This document shows positions 33,175-43,012 of a DNA stretch of 64,000 bases, one piece after another (position 1 is the first letter of the stretch; the number at the start of each line of letters is the position of its first letter). Under the pieces are notes generated by a model that saw only the letters and a list, made by a program, of their open reading frames with translations, was not told the DNA's origin and did no database searches. This stretch comes from an uncultured Carboxylicivirga sp. Its GTDB lineage: Bacteria; Bacteroidota; Bacteroidia; Bacteroidales; Marinilabiliaceae. The stretch is taken from positions 1 through 64,000 of the forward strand of contig CANLLN010000008.1 of assembly GCA_947491945.1 (NCBI GenBank), in the 5' to 3' direction. Made by a program: the position numbers and the translations under genes.

Positions 33175-35499
33175 ATGATGAAAGGTATATTCATATTGGC
33201 AGGCTTAACTTTTTATTTAGCCTTAACAGCCCAAACAGTGGTATGGCAAGCCCAAGCCGAAGATGGAACATTGAGCGGAGCAACTGAGGTTGTTGAAGGC
33301 TGTGCCAATGCGTCGGGTGGTTTCTTTGTTAAGTTGTCCAATAAAGCCAGTAATACCGTTAGTTTTAATAATATTGAGCTAAGCAAAGCAGGTAACTACA
33401 AACTATCGGTTTATCATTTTAATGCTAGTCCTGTGGATCTAGTAATAGAGGTGAATGGTAATTCGCTGGGAACAAAAGGGTTTCCGGCGGGTGTCTGGTG
33501 TTATCAGGGGAGTGCCATCGAAACAGTTTTTGATGTAGAGCTTTCGGTGGGTACAAATTCCATATTGCTCAGGCCCGAGGAAAGTCTTGGCTCGCCACTG
33601 CTTGACAGGTTAGTGCTCATTGATGAGTCAGGCGACTTTAAGCCACAGAAGTACTATGTTAGTAGCTCTTCGGGAAACGACACTAATGCAGGAACATCAC
33701 CTGAAGCTCCATGGGCCAGTCTGGCACGAGCCAGTGATCAACTCCTAAATCCGGGTGATTCGGTTCTGTTTAAATCCGGGGATACTTTTATCGGTCAGTT
33801 GCAAATCAGTCGCTCCGGAACAAAGGACATGCCTTTGTATTTTGGAAAATATGGTGAAGGAGATTTGCCAGTCCTGGATGGTGCATTAGCCGAAGGTGGT
33901 GCACATCTAGCGACGGTTGCAATCACCAATCATGATAATATTGAATTGGCGTTTCTCGAAATTACCAATGATCGTCAGACCTCTCGTGCCGGTGTGTCTG
34001 ATAACCTGGCCTATGGTATTGATGTTCAGAATACAGGTCCTGATACGCTACGAAATTATCATTTTCATGATCTGACCGTTCGTGATATTTTTGCGCCAAC
34101 TACAGAAAATCAGGATTTTAACGCTATAAAAGTTTCGGCTATTAACTTTTTTACAAGCAAAAATACGGAAGTAGGTAAAGAACGTAATATTCAGGATGTT
34201 TTGGTTGAGAATTGTTATATAGCCCGCACTACCCGTTTAGGCATAAAAACCGGTCATGCCGGAGGAGATGAAGGTGTAGGGAATGATTCTATCAACCGAA
34301 ATATGAACCTGGTGTTTCGCAACAATCATTTCTACCAAACAGGCGGAACTTGTATTCTTCCTACCAAAACCTATAACTGCCTAATTGAACACAATATTTT
34401 TGAAGAGCCAGGGTCAGATGCCGATCCACGCATGGCCAACCGGGGGAGTAGTGTTTGGTTCTTCAGTAGTCGCAATGGTATCTCTCAATATAACAAATGC
34501 TATAGTGTTCGTGGCTATGCCGATTCCTATAGTCAACACATCGATTTTGGAAATCGCAATATTATTATGCAGTACAATTATAGCGAGGATAGTGAAGGTG
34601 GATTTGTTGAGATACTGGGCGACAATGTGAATTCAACCTATCGTTTTAATGTGAGTGTGAATGATGGTTTTCGAGATTTTAAAGGGAATACCTTATGGGT
34701 ATCGGCTTATGCCGGTAAAGATCGTGACATTTTATCTGATAGTAGCTTTATCTATAATAATTCGGTATATGTGGATGCGGCCATTACACCGGATATCTCC
34801 TTTGTAGGAAAAAACATATTCGTTTATAATAATATTTTTCAAGCTACCGGAGCTGCTACTATCGGACAGGAGGTAACAATGGAAATTGAGCCAGGCAGCC
34901 AGTTGTACATGTCAAATAACCTATATTACGGCAACATTACCAGTACATTTAAAAATTATGATAGTAGTCCTGTAAATGGCAATCCATTATATGTGAATGG
35001 AGGTGGTTTAACAAGTGAAGACTATAGAGTTACTGATGATAGTCCGGCTATTAATGCAGGGAAACAATTTCCTGAACCTGTTTTTCCAATGGCCGGTAAG
35101 GGAATTTTCAAGGATATTGCAATCACACCCAATGTAGATATGTTTGGCAATCCGGTTGGCGTATCAGATTCAGTACCCAATATAGGTGCCGATAATCGAA
35201 ATAATTCCTATGTGGGCATACATGATCTTGAGTTAGTTTTAGAAGAGTCGATGACTATCTATCCCAATCCTGTAGAGGATCAGGTGATGGTAACTGTGCA
35301 TGGTGTAAAAAAAGGAAAAGTATCGCTTGTTTTGTCTGATATAAAAGGAACCTTGTTACAGCAAAAAGAAATGGATATAAACCCTAATTTTAACCAATTG
35401 AAGATGACTATTGATCCTGATTTGCGCAATGGAATTTATATCTTAAGTATCGAGGAAAAAGGTAAGTATGTCAGTAAAAAAGTAGTGATCTACCGATAA
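33175..35499 (+). CDS. T9SS-secreted parallel beta-helix protein with CBM6-like module
   Basis: 774 residues when started at ATG 33175 (MMKGIFILAGLTFYLALTAQ), a good signal peptide; the frame is open 108 bases further up but that extension looks non-coding. A CBM6-like domain (about 21-155, WQAQAEDGTLSGA), a beta-helix core (about 158-690) and a T9SS tail (about 700-774, IYPNPVEDQVMVT to KKVVIYR) follow. The core has ADSYSQHIDFGNRN and QYNYSEDSEGGFVEILGDN and is closest to the 4251 protein, forming one of two subgroups of the family in this window. It stands alone between a terminator and the regulator gene, whose start is 68 bases downstream. The reaction is unknown. Confidence 0.8.
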   Translation: MMKGIFILAGLTFYLALTAQTVVWQAQAEDGTLSGATEVVEGCANASGGFFVKLSNKASNTVSFNNIELSKAGNYKLSVYHFNASPVDLVIEVNGNSLGTKGFPAGVWCYQGSAIETVFDVELSVGTNSILLRPEESLGSPLLDRLVLIDESGDFKPQKYYVSSSSGNDTNAGTSPEAPWASLARASDQLLNPGDSVLFKSGDTFIGQLQISRSGTKDMPLYFGKYGEGDLPVLDGALAEGGAHLATVAITNHDNIELAFLEITNDRQTSRAGVSDNLAYGIDVQNTGPDTLRNYHFHDLTVRDIFAPTTENQDFNAIKVSAINFFTSKNTEVGKERNIQDVLVENCYIARTTRLGIKTGHAGGDEGVGNDSINRNMNLVFRNNHFYQTGGTCILPTKTYNCLIEHNIFEEPGSDADPRMANRGSSVWFFSSRNGISQYNKCYSVRGYADSYSQHIDFGNRNIIMQYNYSEDSEGGFVEILGDNVNSTYRFNVSVNDGFRDFKGNTLWVSAYAGKDRDILSDSSFIYNNSVYVDAAITPDISFVGKNIFVYNNIFQATGAATIGQEVTMEIEPGSQLYMSNNLYYGNITSTFKNYDSSPVNGNPLYVNGGGLTSEDYRVTDDSPAINAGKQFPEPVFPMAGKGIFKDIAITPNVDMFGNPVGVSDSVPNIGADNRNNSYVGIHDLELVLEESMTIYPNPVEDQVMVTVHGVKKGKVSLVLSDIKGTLLQQKEMDINPNFNQLKMTIDPDLRNGIYILSIEEKGKYVSKKVVIYR

Positions 35500-35567
35500 G
35501 ATGACCCAATAGCCACCAACCTGACTTTTTAAGTTCAATTATCTTTTAAAAATGGTATTTTTGAATT

Positions 35568-38500
35568 ATGAGTAAAGGGAAAAAGTGTTTTTACATAGTA
35601 AGTTTAGGCTTATTACTTATAGGTTTTTTATCTAAAGCCAATGAAAATGTTCGCTTCGAACACTTGGTTTTGCCACCTGGCATTAATTCTACCGTAAAAT
35701 GCCTGATAGAAGATTCAGAAGGTTTTATGTGGTTTGGCACTTCCAACGGATTGGCCATGTATGATGCCTATTACCTAAGGCAGGTTGATTTAGTATCTGA
35801 TGGAATACCAGGGTCATTTGGCTCCATAAATGCTCTGGCTGAAGATAAGATGCAGCAAATATGGATTGGTACTGAAAATGGTGTTTTTATATACAATAAA
35901 ACCACAGAAACTTCAAAACGAATTGATGATGAATACCTAAGGGGAGTTCAGTGTCGCACTATCCATATTGGATCGAATGATGAGATTTTTATCGGCACAG
36001 CAGTTGGTTTTTTTATTTACGATCACGAAGGGAGGTATCAGGAGCGTTATCTTCACCAGGCCGAAATGGGAAGTGGTTTAAGTCATAATATGGTACGTTG
36101 CTTTTATGAAGATAAAGATCAGCGTATATGGATCGGAACCTTTGATGGATTGAATTGCCTGGACAGGAAGAAGAAAGAAGTAAAGAAATACAGATTGCAG
36201 CCTGAATCAAGTTTAAAAAATAACAACTTGATCTTAAGTATTCAACCGCATTATCAGGATTCGGATAGTATATTATTGGTTGGAACCGAAACAGGTTTAT
36301 GTGTTTTCAATACTGTAACTGGTGACTATTCAAACTTCCGGCATGTTAAAGGCAAAAATTCCCTTAGTAATGATGTGATCAAGTCAATCTGCGTAGATGG
36401 AGCTAATGTGTGGATGGGAACTGATCTGGGCCTGAATCTGTTTAATACAACTGAAGAGCGGTTTTATAATTATTTCCACGACTATAGAAATACCTTTTCA
36501 ATAGCAAATAACGTCATTCACCAGGTATTTGTTGATCGACAGAAAAACCTATGGCTGGCAACTGACAATGGAATTGATAAGATGTACCTGCGCAGTAGTA
36601 AGGTGTTGCTCAATAGGTTTTATGAGTCGTCGAAAGTACTGGAAGGAGAATTAAATGTCACAGGCTTATGTGGCACAAGGAATGGAGATGTATGGTTAGC
36701 CACCAGGGAAGGTTTGATTCAGTATAATAAAGAACATAATGAATATCAAAAATACTTGCCTCCCAAATTACTACACAATAAAATTAGTGATGTGCTTTGT
36801 GACAATAACGGGATGTTTTGGATATCAACTCCAGGAGGTTTAAATACTTATGATAGTCGAATAGCTGACTTTAAAAGTTATGAGGCTGATGTTTATAATG
36901 ATTACGCGCTAAAAACAAATTATATTCATGTTCTTGCTCAAAGTAGTTCCGCAATATGGATCGGTTCATACGATAAAGGTCTGCATAAGGTGGTAAAAGA
37001 TGGGAAAGGGCAACTGAAATTCCATAATTTCCGTCACGAGTCTGACAACAGAAACTCTATCAATTCGGACAGGGTAACTGATGTAATTGCAGATCAAAAA
37101 GATAATATATGGATATCAACTAGTAAGGGACTTAATAAAATAGATGAATTAAGAGGTGTAGTTGAACGTTTAAATGTTATCCCTAATGCGAATAATCAGT
37201 ATGTAGGTGATTTGTTTATTGATAAAAGTAATACACTATGGATTGCTACATATCACGGTTTGTTTTATACTGACACCGATGAGGTAAGGTTCAAAAAAGT
37301 TGAAGAGATTACCTTTGATATTCAATCTGTAGCAGTTGTGGGATCAGGAGTTTACTTGGTTTCAAATAATGTCTTCTACTTCTTTGATCTATCAAGTCGC
37401 GAACTTTTGCGCATTCCCAATGCAGATTTAGGCCTTAGATCAATTTTAAATGTAGAAATCCTCGAGGATGATAAACTTGTCCTTTATGGGAAAGAGGGAT
37501 TTGTGACTTTCAATATGAATGATGTTGAAATTGACACAAATATCCCTAAAGTCAACTGGACCAACTTCTCAATACTAAGTGAAGATATTAAACCTTTCAG
37601 AATGCGTGATGACCGATACGTGATCAATCGTCGTATCAATGAAATGGAGAATATTGAGCTGAAATACAGTGAGAATACATTCCGTTTAGATTTTTCTTCA
37701 TTGCAATATAGCCATGGTAAAGATTGTAGTTATATGTATTTGCTGGATGGTTATGATAAAGAATGGCGAACGACCTTGCCAAACCAGGCCTATGTGTCAT
37801 ATACACAGGTGCGCCCAGGTAAATACACTTTGAAAGTAAAAGCATCAAATAAATATGGATTATTCAATGATGAATGGCGTGAAATAGCTATTAGGATCAA
37901 ACCTCCTTTATACTTGTCTTTGTGGGCAATAATATTCTATGTTGTTGTTCTAGTTATGTTGTTTGTCATATCCAGGAAGTTGCTTATAGCTAGGGAAAAA
38001 GCGAACAGTGATATTCGATTCCAAACGATGCAGCGCCAAAAAAGTGAAGAACTGGTAGAAATAAAAACACGATTTTTTACCAATATCTCACATGAACTAA
38101 AAACGCCACTAACACTTATCAGTAGCCCGGTAGATGACTTGTTAGCATCGGAGCCTGATGAACCGATCAAATCGTCATTAATGTTGGTTAAGCGAAATAC
38201 CGACAGGCTTAAGAATCTGGTCAACCAAATACTTGATATTCGTAAGATAGAAAGGGGTGGAGAGAAGTTATCCGTTCAAGAGTACGATATTATTCGTTTT
38301 TGCGATCGTGTTATTGGTCAATTTAAAGAGGAAGCTGAGCGGCGCAATATGCTGCTGCAATACAATACCAGCGAATCATCATTAATGATGTGGTTCGATA
38401 TGGAGAAACTGGAAAAAGTATTGGTCAATTTACTTTCCAATGCCTTTAAGTTTACGCCTGATGGCGGATTTATCCGAATTGAAGTGAAGGATGCAAGGAA

Positions 38501-39614
38501 GCTGGCAGGCAAATTGAATGAAGTGCAGATCGCCATCACCGATGATGGCTGTGGCATCAGTAAACATGCTCAATCTGATGTTTTTGATCGATTCAATACT
38601 CAGGCTTCACCTAATTACAGTAATCAACAAGGTACAGGTATTGGTTTGTCACTGGTAAAAGAGTATGTTACTATGCACGGTGGACAAATCAAGCTTGAAA
38701 GTGAACCGGATAATGGCAGTTGTTTTACTTTTTCCATTCCTTTCGATAGAAATAAGTTTGATAAGTATGAAGAGCAAATTGAGTTAATAGAAGCAGAAGC
38801 GGAAGAGGTTGAAACTAAACAGAACGCCTCCGAAGAGATCGCTAAAGTTAACCTGGAGCAGGAAAGTGGAAAAATACTTATCCTTGTGATTGAGGATGAT
38901 AATGATATGCGCGAGTATATTATTTCCGGTTTAAAGAAGCAATATAAGGTAATCTCGGCCGAAAATGGTGTGCAAGGCCATAAGCTGGCATTAAAAGAGG
39001 TGCCCGACATCATTATTTCTGATTGGATGATGCCCCAGATGAATGGCATTGAATTGTGCAATAAGGTTAAAAATGACCTCAGAACTTGCCATATTCCACT
39101 TATCTTGTTAACAGCAAAAGGTGGATTGGAAAGTCAAACTGAAGGTATTGAAACAGGTGCAGATGACTATATTCAAAAGCCATTCAGTATGGCCTATTTG
39201 CAGGTACGCATCAAGAATCTGTGGCAACAGCGAGAACGACTTAAGAAGGTCTATCAAAAGCAAACCAACCTGGAGCCTTCAGAGGTAACAGTAACATCGT
39301 TGGATGAAAAATTCCTGTCAGATCTGATGAACTTGCTCGAGAAAGATATGGATAACCCTGAACTCAATGTTAAAACAATGAGTGAAATGATGGGAATGAG
39401 TCACACTAATCTTTATCGTAAAATTAAGGCGCTGACAGGACAAACTGCTACAGAATTTATTCGTACCATCAGACTGAAAAGAGCAGCCCAGCTTCTTAAA
39501 GCAGGTCAGTTAAATGTGAGTGAAGTGATGTATATGGTTGGTTTTTCGCACCGTTCCTATTTTACACAAAGCTTCAAAGCCATGTATGGCGTATCGCCAA
39601 AAGAATATAAGTAA
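35568..39614 (+). CDS. Hybrid two-component system regulator (HTCS) of polysaccharide utilisation
   Basis: 1348 residues, standard HTCS order. A signal peptide precedes two seven-bladed propellers of reg_prop repeats (about 30-690, for example DSEGFMWFGTSNGLAMYD and NIWISTSKGLNKID). A Y_Y_Y domain (about 700-775), one TM segment (about 785-805), HisKA with phospho-acceptor H842 in NISHELKTPLTL, and HATPase with N-box LLSNAFKFTPDGG and GTGIGLSLVKEY follow. The receiver domain has D1152 in IISDWMMPQMNG, and the AraC-type HTH DNA-binding end (about 1250-1348) reads MMGMSHTNLYRKIKALTG. All key residues are present. Such proteins sense an oligosaccharide in the periplasm and switch on the surrounding degradation genes. 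It is the only regulator in the catabolic region. Confidence 0.95.
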   Translation: MSKGKKCFYIVSLGLLLIGFLSKANENVRFEHLVLPPGINSTVKCLIEDSEGFMWFGTSNGLAMYDAYYLRQVDLVSDGIPGSFGSINALAEDKMQQIWIGTENGVFIYNKTTETSKRIDDEYLRGVQCRTIHIGSNDEIFIGTAVGFFIYDHEGRYQERYLHQAEMGSGLSHNMVRCFYEDKDQRIWIGTFDGLNCLDRKKKEVKKYRLQPESSLKNNNLILSIQPHYQDSDSILLVGTETGLCVFNTVTGDYSNFRHVKGKNSLSNDVIKSICVDGANVWMGTDLGLNLFNTTEERFYNYFHDYRNTFSIANNVIHQVFVDRQKNLWLATDNGIDKMYLRSSKVLLNRFYESSKVLEGELNVTGLCGTRNGDVWLATREGLIQYNKEHNEYQKYLPPKLLHNKISDVLCDNNGMFWISTPGGLNTYDSRIADFKSYEADVYNDYALKTNYIHVLAQSSSAIWIGSYDKGLHKVVKDGKGQLKFHNFRHESDNRNSINSDRVTDVIADQKDNIWISTSKGLNKIDELRGVVERLNVIPNANNQYVGDLFIDKSNTLWIATYHGLFYTDTDEVRFKKVEEITFDIQSVAVVGSGVYLVSNNVFYFFDLSSRELLRIPNADLGLRSILNVEILEDDKLVLYGKEGFVTFNMNDVEIDTNIPKVNWTNFSILSEDIKPFRMRDDRYVINRRINEMENIELKYSENTFRLDFSSLQYSHGKDCSYMYLLDGYDKEWRTTLPNQAYVSYTQVRPGKYTLKVKASNKYGLFNDEWREIAIRIKPPLYLSLWAIIFYVVVLVMLFVISRKLLIAREKANSDIRFQTMQRQKSEELVEIKTRFFTNISHELKTPLTLISSPVDDLLASEPDEPIKSSLMLVKRNTDRLKNLVNQILDIRKIERGGEKLSVQEYDIIRFCDRVIGQFKEEAERRNMLLQYNTSESSLMMWFDMEKLEKVLVNLLSNAFKFTPDGGFIRIEVKDARKLAGKLNEVQIAITDDGCGISKHAQSDVFDRFNTQASPNYSNQQGTGIGLSLVKEYVTMHGGQIKLESEPDNGSCFTFSIPFDRNKFDKYEEQIELIEAEAEEVETKQNASEEIAKVNLEQESGKILILVIEDDNDMREYIISGLKKQYKVISAENGVQGHKLALKEVPDIIISDWMMPQMNGIELCNKVKNDLRTCHIPLILLTAKGGLESQTEGIETGADDYIQKPFSMAYLQVRIKNLWQQRERLKKVYQKQTNLEPSEVTVTSLDEKFLSDLMNLLEKDMDNPELNVKTMSEMMGMSHTNLYRKIKALTGQTATEFIRTIRLKRAAQLLKAGQLNVSEVMYMVGFSHRSYFTQSFKAMYGVSPKEYK

Positions 39615-39636
39615 ACACAACTATTAGTGCCCAAAA

Positions 39637-39670
39637 AAAGTCCTGAATGTATTACATCCAGGACTTTCTT
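39637..39670. terminator. Bidirectional terminator
   Basis: AAAGTCCTGAATG / CATCCAGGACTTT form a 13-base stem with one mismatch and a 5-base loop, with A-rich sequence on the left and TCTTGTTTT on the right. It lies between the convergent HTCS gene and the minus-strand beta-helix gene and can serve both. Confidence 0.88.
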
Positions 39671-39689
39671 GTTTTAACTTTTCAGGCTT

Positions 39690-41126
39690 TTATCTAATAA
39701 GCATTTTACGAGTGCAGGTTTGTCCATTGGCAATAAGCTTAACCAATACGATGCCTTTTATATCAGATGGTAATACAATGCTGTTTGTTCCGGCAACCAA
39801 TTGGCTCGAATAGAGTTTTTGGCCACTTAATGCAAACACTTCAAGCAGACTGTTGTCTGAATTGGCGATTTTTACTTTAAATGCACCATTATTTGGATTA
39901 GGAGTTATCGATACTTCCATTGCTTCTCTTTGAACAGTTGTTGCAGTCGTATATTCAAAGGAGCCCATATCCGGTGCGCTACCACGGCTTGTGCCCAATA
40001 TATCCGTTGATACAGCAGTTGTGGCATCAGCAGCATCAATAGCAACACTACCTGCTAGCAACGGTAAGGTGTAAACGCCATTTGCACCTTTTCTAAATGT
40101 GCCAAAGCTAATGGCGGCTTCTGTGGCGCTTTCTCCGGCGATGCAGTCTGTTCCAATTGCAGTTGCATAGGCATTAGAGATGATATTGTGATGATTGATG
40201 CCTCTTTCGGTTATTTCAAATACCTTTGAATCTGTTCCACCAATATCAAGACCTGTTCCCCATTTATTTTCTAGTGAATTAAACAGGATAGAGTTGGTGA
40301 GGGTAAGTGATTTCCCTTTTATAAAACGAATACCTACAGCCATTGGGTTATTTGCCGGATTTATAATTTTCGTATAAGCCAGCGTTGAGCTGTTCATTGT
40401 AATTGTGCCCCTAGTGGCATCTGCATTTTCAGAAAAGATAGCGGCTCCCTGATCCTTGTTTGAGCCGGTTACAGAATTGTTGTAAATAACAGAATTACTG
40501 ATCGTGATATCATTGAGCTGGGTATCATTAGAAGATTGTCCAAATATAGCAGCACCTTTTAAACCACCAGATACGTTATTGGCAATGCAACTGTTGGTGA
40601 TGTTTATGCTGCCCCATGATATAATAGCTCCACCATTTGCACCCGAATAACAATTTAATAGGTTACAGTGATCAATGGTGATCGATTGCCCTGCATATAC
40701 GGCAATAGCTCCACCTGCCGTGGTACTGTTTCCATATCTGAGAGTCATGTTTTTAATAGTTACTTCGGCTGATGCTCCAAGACTTATTATTCGCTTATTT
40801 GATTCTGCACCTGTACCAATATAATCAGGTTCGTTAGCCTGAGCCTGAATGATCACAGCATTGGCATCGTTATCCACACCTTTAATGGTAATGCTTTTAT
40901 TAATCAAGATATTAGGGTGTGTATATGTACCGGCAGCCACTTTTATCAGATCATTATCCGATGACTGATCAACTGCGTGGTAGATAGTGGCAAAAGCTGA
41001 GGATTCGCTTTGACCGTCATTACCATTGTCTCCACTTGCACCATTAACATACCACGTTGTTTGGGCAAGTGAAACGGTGCTTGCTGCAAAAAAAAGAGAT
41101 AGGAGTAAAAGTTGAAATTGTTTCAT
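39690..41126 (-). CDS. T9SS-secreted beta-helix protein (choice-of-anchor Q / polymorphic repeat type)
   Basis: 478 residues. A signal peptide (cut after SLAQ) is followed by a parallel beta-helix (about 22-380) with TWYVNGASGDNGNDGQSESSA and short turns such as NNSVTGSNKDQG. The helix end DILGTSRGSAPDMGSFEYT is the motif typical of choice-of-anchor Q type domains. A T9SS tail (about 400-478, ITPNPNNGAFKVK to TRKMLIR) completes it. It does not belong to the family of four beta-helix proteins elsewhere in the window. No catalytic residues can be named. It may be a surface adhesin or glycan-binding protein. It is transcribed against the HTCS and divergently from the GH-A/GH2 operon. Confidence 0.75.
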   Translation of the reverse strand: MKQFQLLLLSLFFAASTVSLAQTTWYVNGASGDNGNDGQSESSAFATIYHAVDQSSDNDLIKVAAGTYTHPNILINKSITIKGVDNDANAVIIQAQANEPDYIGTGAESNKRIISLGASAEVTIKNMTLRYGNSTTAGGAIAVYAGQSITIDHCNLLNCYSGANGGAIISWGSINITNSCIANNVSGGLKGAAIFGQSSNDTQLNDITISNSVIYNNSVTGSNKDQGAAIFSENADATRGTITMNSSTLAYTKIINPANNPMAVGIRFIKGKSLTLTNSILFNSLENKWGTGLDIGGTDSKVFEITERGINHHNIISNAYATAIGTDCIAGESATEAAISFGTFRKGANGVYTLPLLAGSVAIDAADATTAVSTDILGTSRGSAPDMGSFEYTTATTVQREAMEVSITPNPNNGAFKVKIANSDNSLLEVFALSGQKLYSSQLVAGTNSIVLPSDIKGIVLVKLIANGQTCTRKMLIR

Positions 41127-41388
41127 AAAGATTGAATTAAGTTAAACTAATTAAATTTTTTGAGTGATCGTAAATATGCGATCGTATACTTTAAAAATAA
41201 CTAACTATCAGAAGATAGGTGTTTTGTATGTTGCTTATAATTAGCGTATAATGCAATTGAGTAACACAAATACGACAAGATGTAACACATATATAGCATG
41301 ATGCCTATGTGTTATTAATAGACCTTTATATGAAAAGCTAAACAATAGCAAGTCTGTATGTTTGTTTCTACAGAATTTTTTTAAAAGT

Positions 41389-41496
41389 ATGAAGAAGACC
41401 TTAGTGAATAAACATTGGATTGAGGCATTGATTGTCATCCTGCTAATCGGAGGCATGATTTTTTTGCTGCGCATCTTATTCAAGGTGTATTTATAA
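41389..41496 (+). CDS. Possible small membrane peptide (35 residues)
   Basis: MKKTLVNKHWIEALIVILLI starts a 35-codon frame with one hydrophobic segment (about 11-28) flanked by Lys/Arg (LLRILFKVYL end). It sits 17 bases before the lipoprotein gene at 41514 on the same strand. Size, charge pattern and position fit a small single-pass membrane protein, but no homologue is known to me and chance cannot be excluded. The remaining intergenic part 41127-41388 shows only AT-rich sequence and a short GATCG/CGATC inverted repeat at 41166-41183. Confidence 0.35.
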   Translation: MKKTLVNKHWIEALIVILLIGGMIFLLRILFKVYL

Positions 41497-41513
41497 CCGT
41501 CTAAATTGTTATT

Positions 41514-43007
41514 ATGAATGATAATAAGATATATTCCTTTACCTATATTAGTTTCATATTGATACTCATATTAGCTATTGTGGCTTGTAGGGAAGGTAAT
41601 AATAATGTGAGCTTAACACCCGACACAACGGAAACGATTTACGATATTCTGGTGGATGCCAATTTACCAAAGGGTAGAGTCAGCCCACTCCTCATGGGAT
41701 TTGGAACGATCTATTCATTTGAGAAGGATGAGATGTGGCAGAATGGACAAGGTATGATGCCAAGCATGTTAAAGCGTTTTAATACCGGAATTCTACGTTA
41801 TCCTGGTGGGGCCCTGGTTAACCGTTATCACTGGAATAACTTAAACGGGGAAGGATGGAAAGATAACTGGAATCCAAACTACGATACCGCCAATGATAAG
41901 GATCCGCGTGAGTATATGGATGTTGATGAGTACATGATGAATGTGCAGGCAATTGATGCAGAACCAATGCTCGGAATCAATATGGGATCAGGTTTGAAAT
42001 ATGACCGTGTGCAGGATGGTATTGATGAAGCTGTGGCTTTAGTAAAGTATTGTGAAGAACATGGCTATGCTGTCAGGTACTGGTATCTGGATAATGAACC
42101 TTATCATGATGGAGCCAACTATAAGATGACGGCCGCAGAATATGCCGAACAGATCAATTTGTATGTGCCTGCGATGAAAGCAATAAATCCTGATATTGAA
42201 ATTATAGTAAATTGGAAACATAATATTACAAGTGAGAATAATTCGCTGATTACTTTGATTGAAGCAGCCGGCAAACATATCGATATAGTAGAAGTTCACT
42301 GGTACTGGCAATGGGGTGAATCAAGTTTTAATCTATGGAAAGATAACAGCCCTATGAGTACTAAAAACAAATGGTATAATGGCGGCTCTTATGCTGATGA
42401 AATAATGGCATTTAAACCGTTAATGAACTCATTGGGATATCCTCACATCAAGCTGGCAAGTAATGAATGGAATATTGGTCCTTCAGCATCTGAAGCCTCA
42501 CATCCATCTAAATTTGAATCCGCGTTAATGCAATCAGAAATGTTTTCGCAATACATAGATGCAGGTATGCACATGGCTTGCTTTTGGGGTGCATACTGGC
42601 CACTTGCAGAACAAGGAACAAATACTGTGAATCGATATTTGCTTGACCCAACTGATGATTATAGTCAGAATCCTTCAGTTACCATGTTTGAATTGTTTGC
42701 CGATGCCATGGGAAGGGAACAGGTTGAATGCCGTTCAATGATCAGTGATGTTTATGACATCGCAATTCGTGATGATGTCAATGACCAATTGATCATTTAT
42801 GTCCTGAACAAAAAGGATTCAGGGGAATCGCTGTCGACAGGTATTAAAATAAAGGGCTATGAGATAGGAGCCGTCAATGCGACATCTTTTGTAGATACGA
42901 TGATGTCAGAAAGCCATCTGGCAGGAACCGATGTCAAGGTGGAAGACGATCGTTTAATTCTGCATTTGCCTAAAAACTCCCTAACTAAAATCGTTGTAAA
43001 AAGATAA
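41514..43007 (+). CDS. Clan GH-A glycoside hydrolase lipoprotein (GH51-like)
   Basis: 497 residues with lipobox AIVACREG. The barrel shows GILRYPGGALVNRYHW near the N-terminus, the acid/base E195 in YWYLDNEPYH and the nucleophile E318 in KLASNEWNIG. This Asn-Glu/Glu pair spaced about 120 residues apart is the clan GH-A layout. FWGAYWPLAEQG and a C-terminal beta-sandwich (IKIKGYEIGAVNATSFVDT...) resemble alpha-L-arabinofuranosidases of GH51, but GH39/GH79-like groups cannot be excluded. It heads an operon with two GH2 enzymes (6-base and 10-base gaps). It probably trims the same oligosaccharides in the periplasm. Confidence 0.75.
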   Translation: MNDNKIYSFTYISFILILILAIVACREGNNNVSLTPDTTETIYDILVDANLPKGRVSPLLMGFGTIYSFEKDEMWQNGQGMMPSMLKRFNTGILRYPGGALVNRYHWNNLNGEGWKDNWNPNYDTANDKDPREYMDVDEYMMNVQAIDAEPMLGINMGSGLKYDRVQDGIDEAVALVKYCEEHGYAVRYWYLDNEPYHDGANYKMTAAEYAEQINLYVPAMKAINPDIEIIVNWKHNITSENNSLITLIEAAGKHIDIVEVHWYWQWGESSFNLWKDNSPMSTKNKWYNGGSYADEIMAFKPLMNSLGYPHIKLASNEWNIGPSASEASHPSKFESALMQSEMFSQYIDAGMHMACFWGAYWPLAEQGTNTVNRYLLDPTDDYSQNPSVTMFELFADAMGREQVECRSMISDVYDIAIRDDVNDQLIIYVLNKKDSGESLSTGIKIKGYEIGAVNATSFVDTMMSESHLAGTDVKVEDDRLILHLPKNSLTKIVVKR

Positions 43008-43012
43008 TAAAC

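Noticed and set aside
35556-35563. TATTTTTG as a -7 promoter box before the HTCS gene
   Set aside because: It matches the consensus but lies five bases before the ATG, which would force a leaderless transcript, and no -33 element is at a fitting distance.
41166-41183. GATCG/CGATC inverted repeat in the divergent region before 41389
   Set aside because: Arms of only five bases, no second copy, no link to a promoter; too weak to call an operator.
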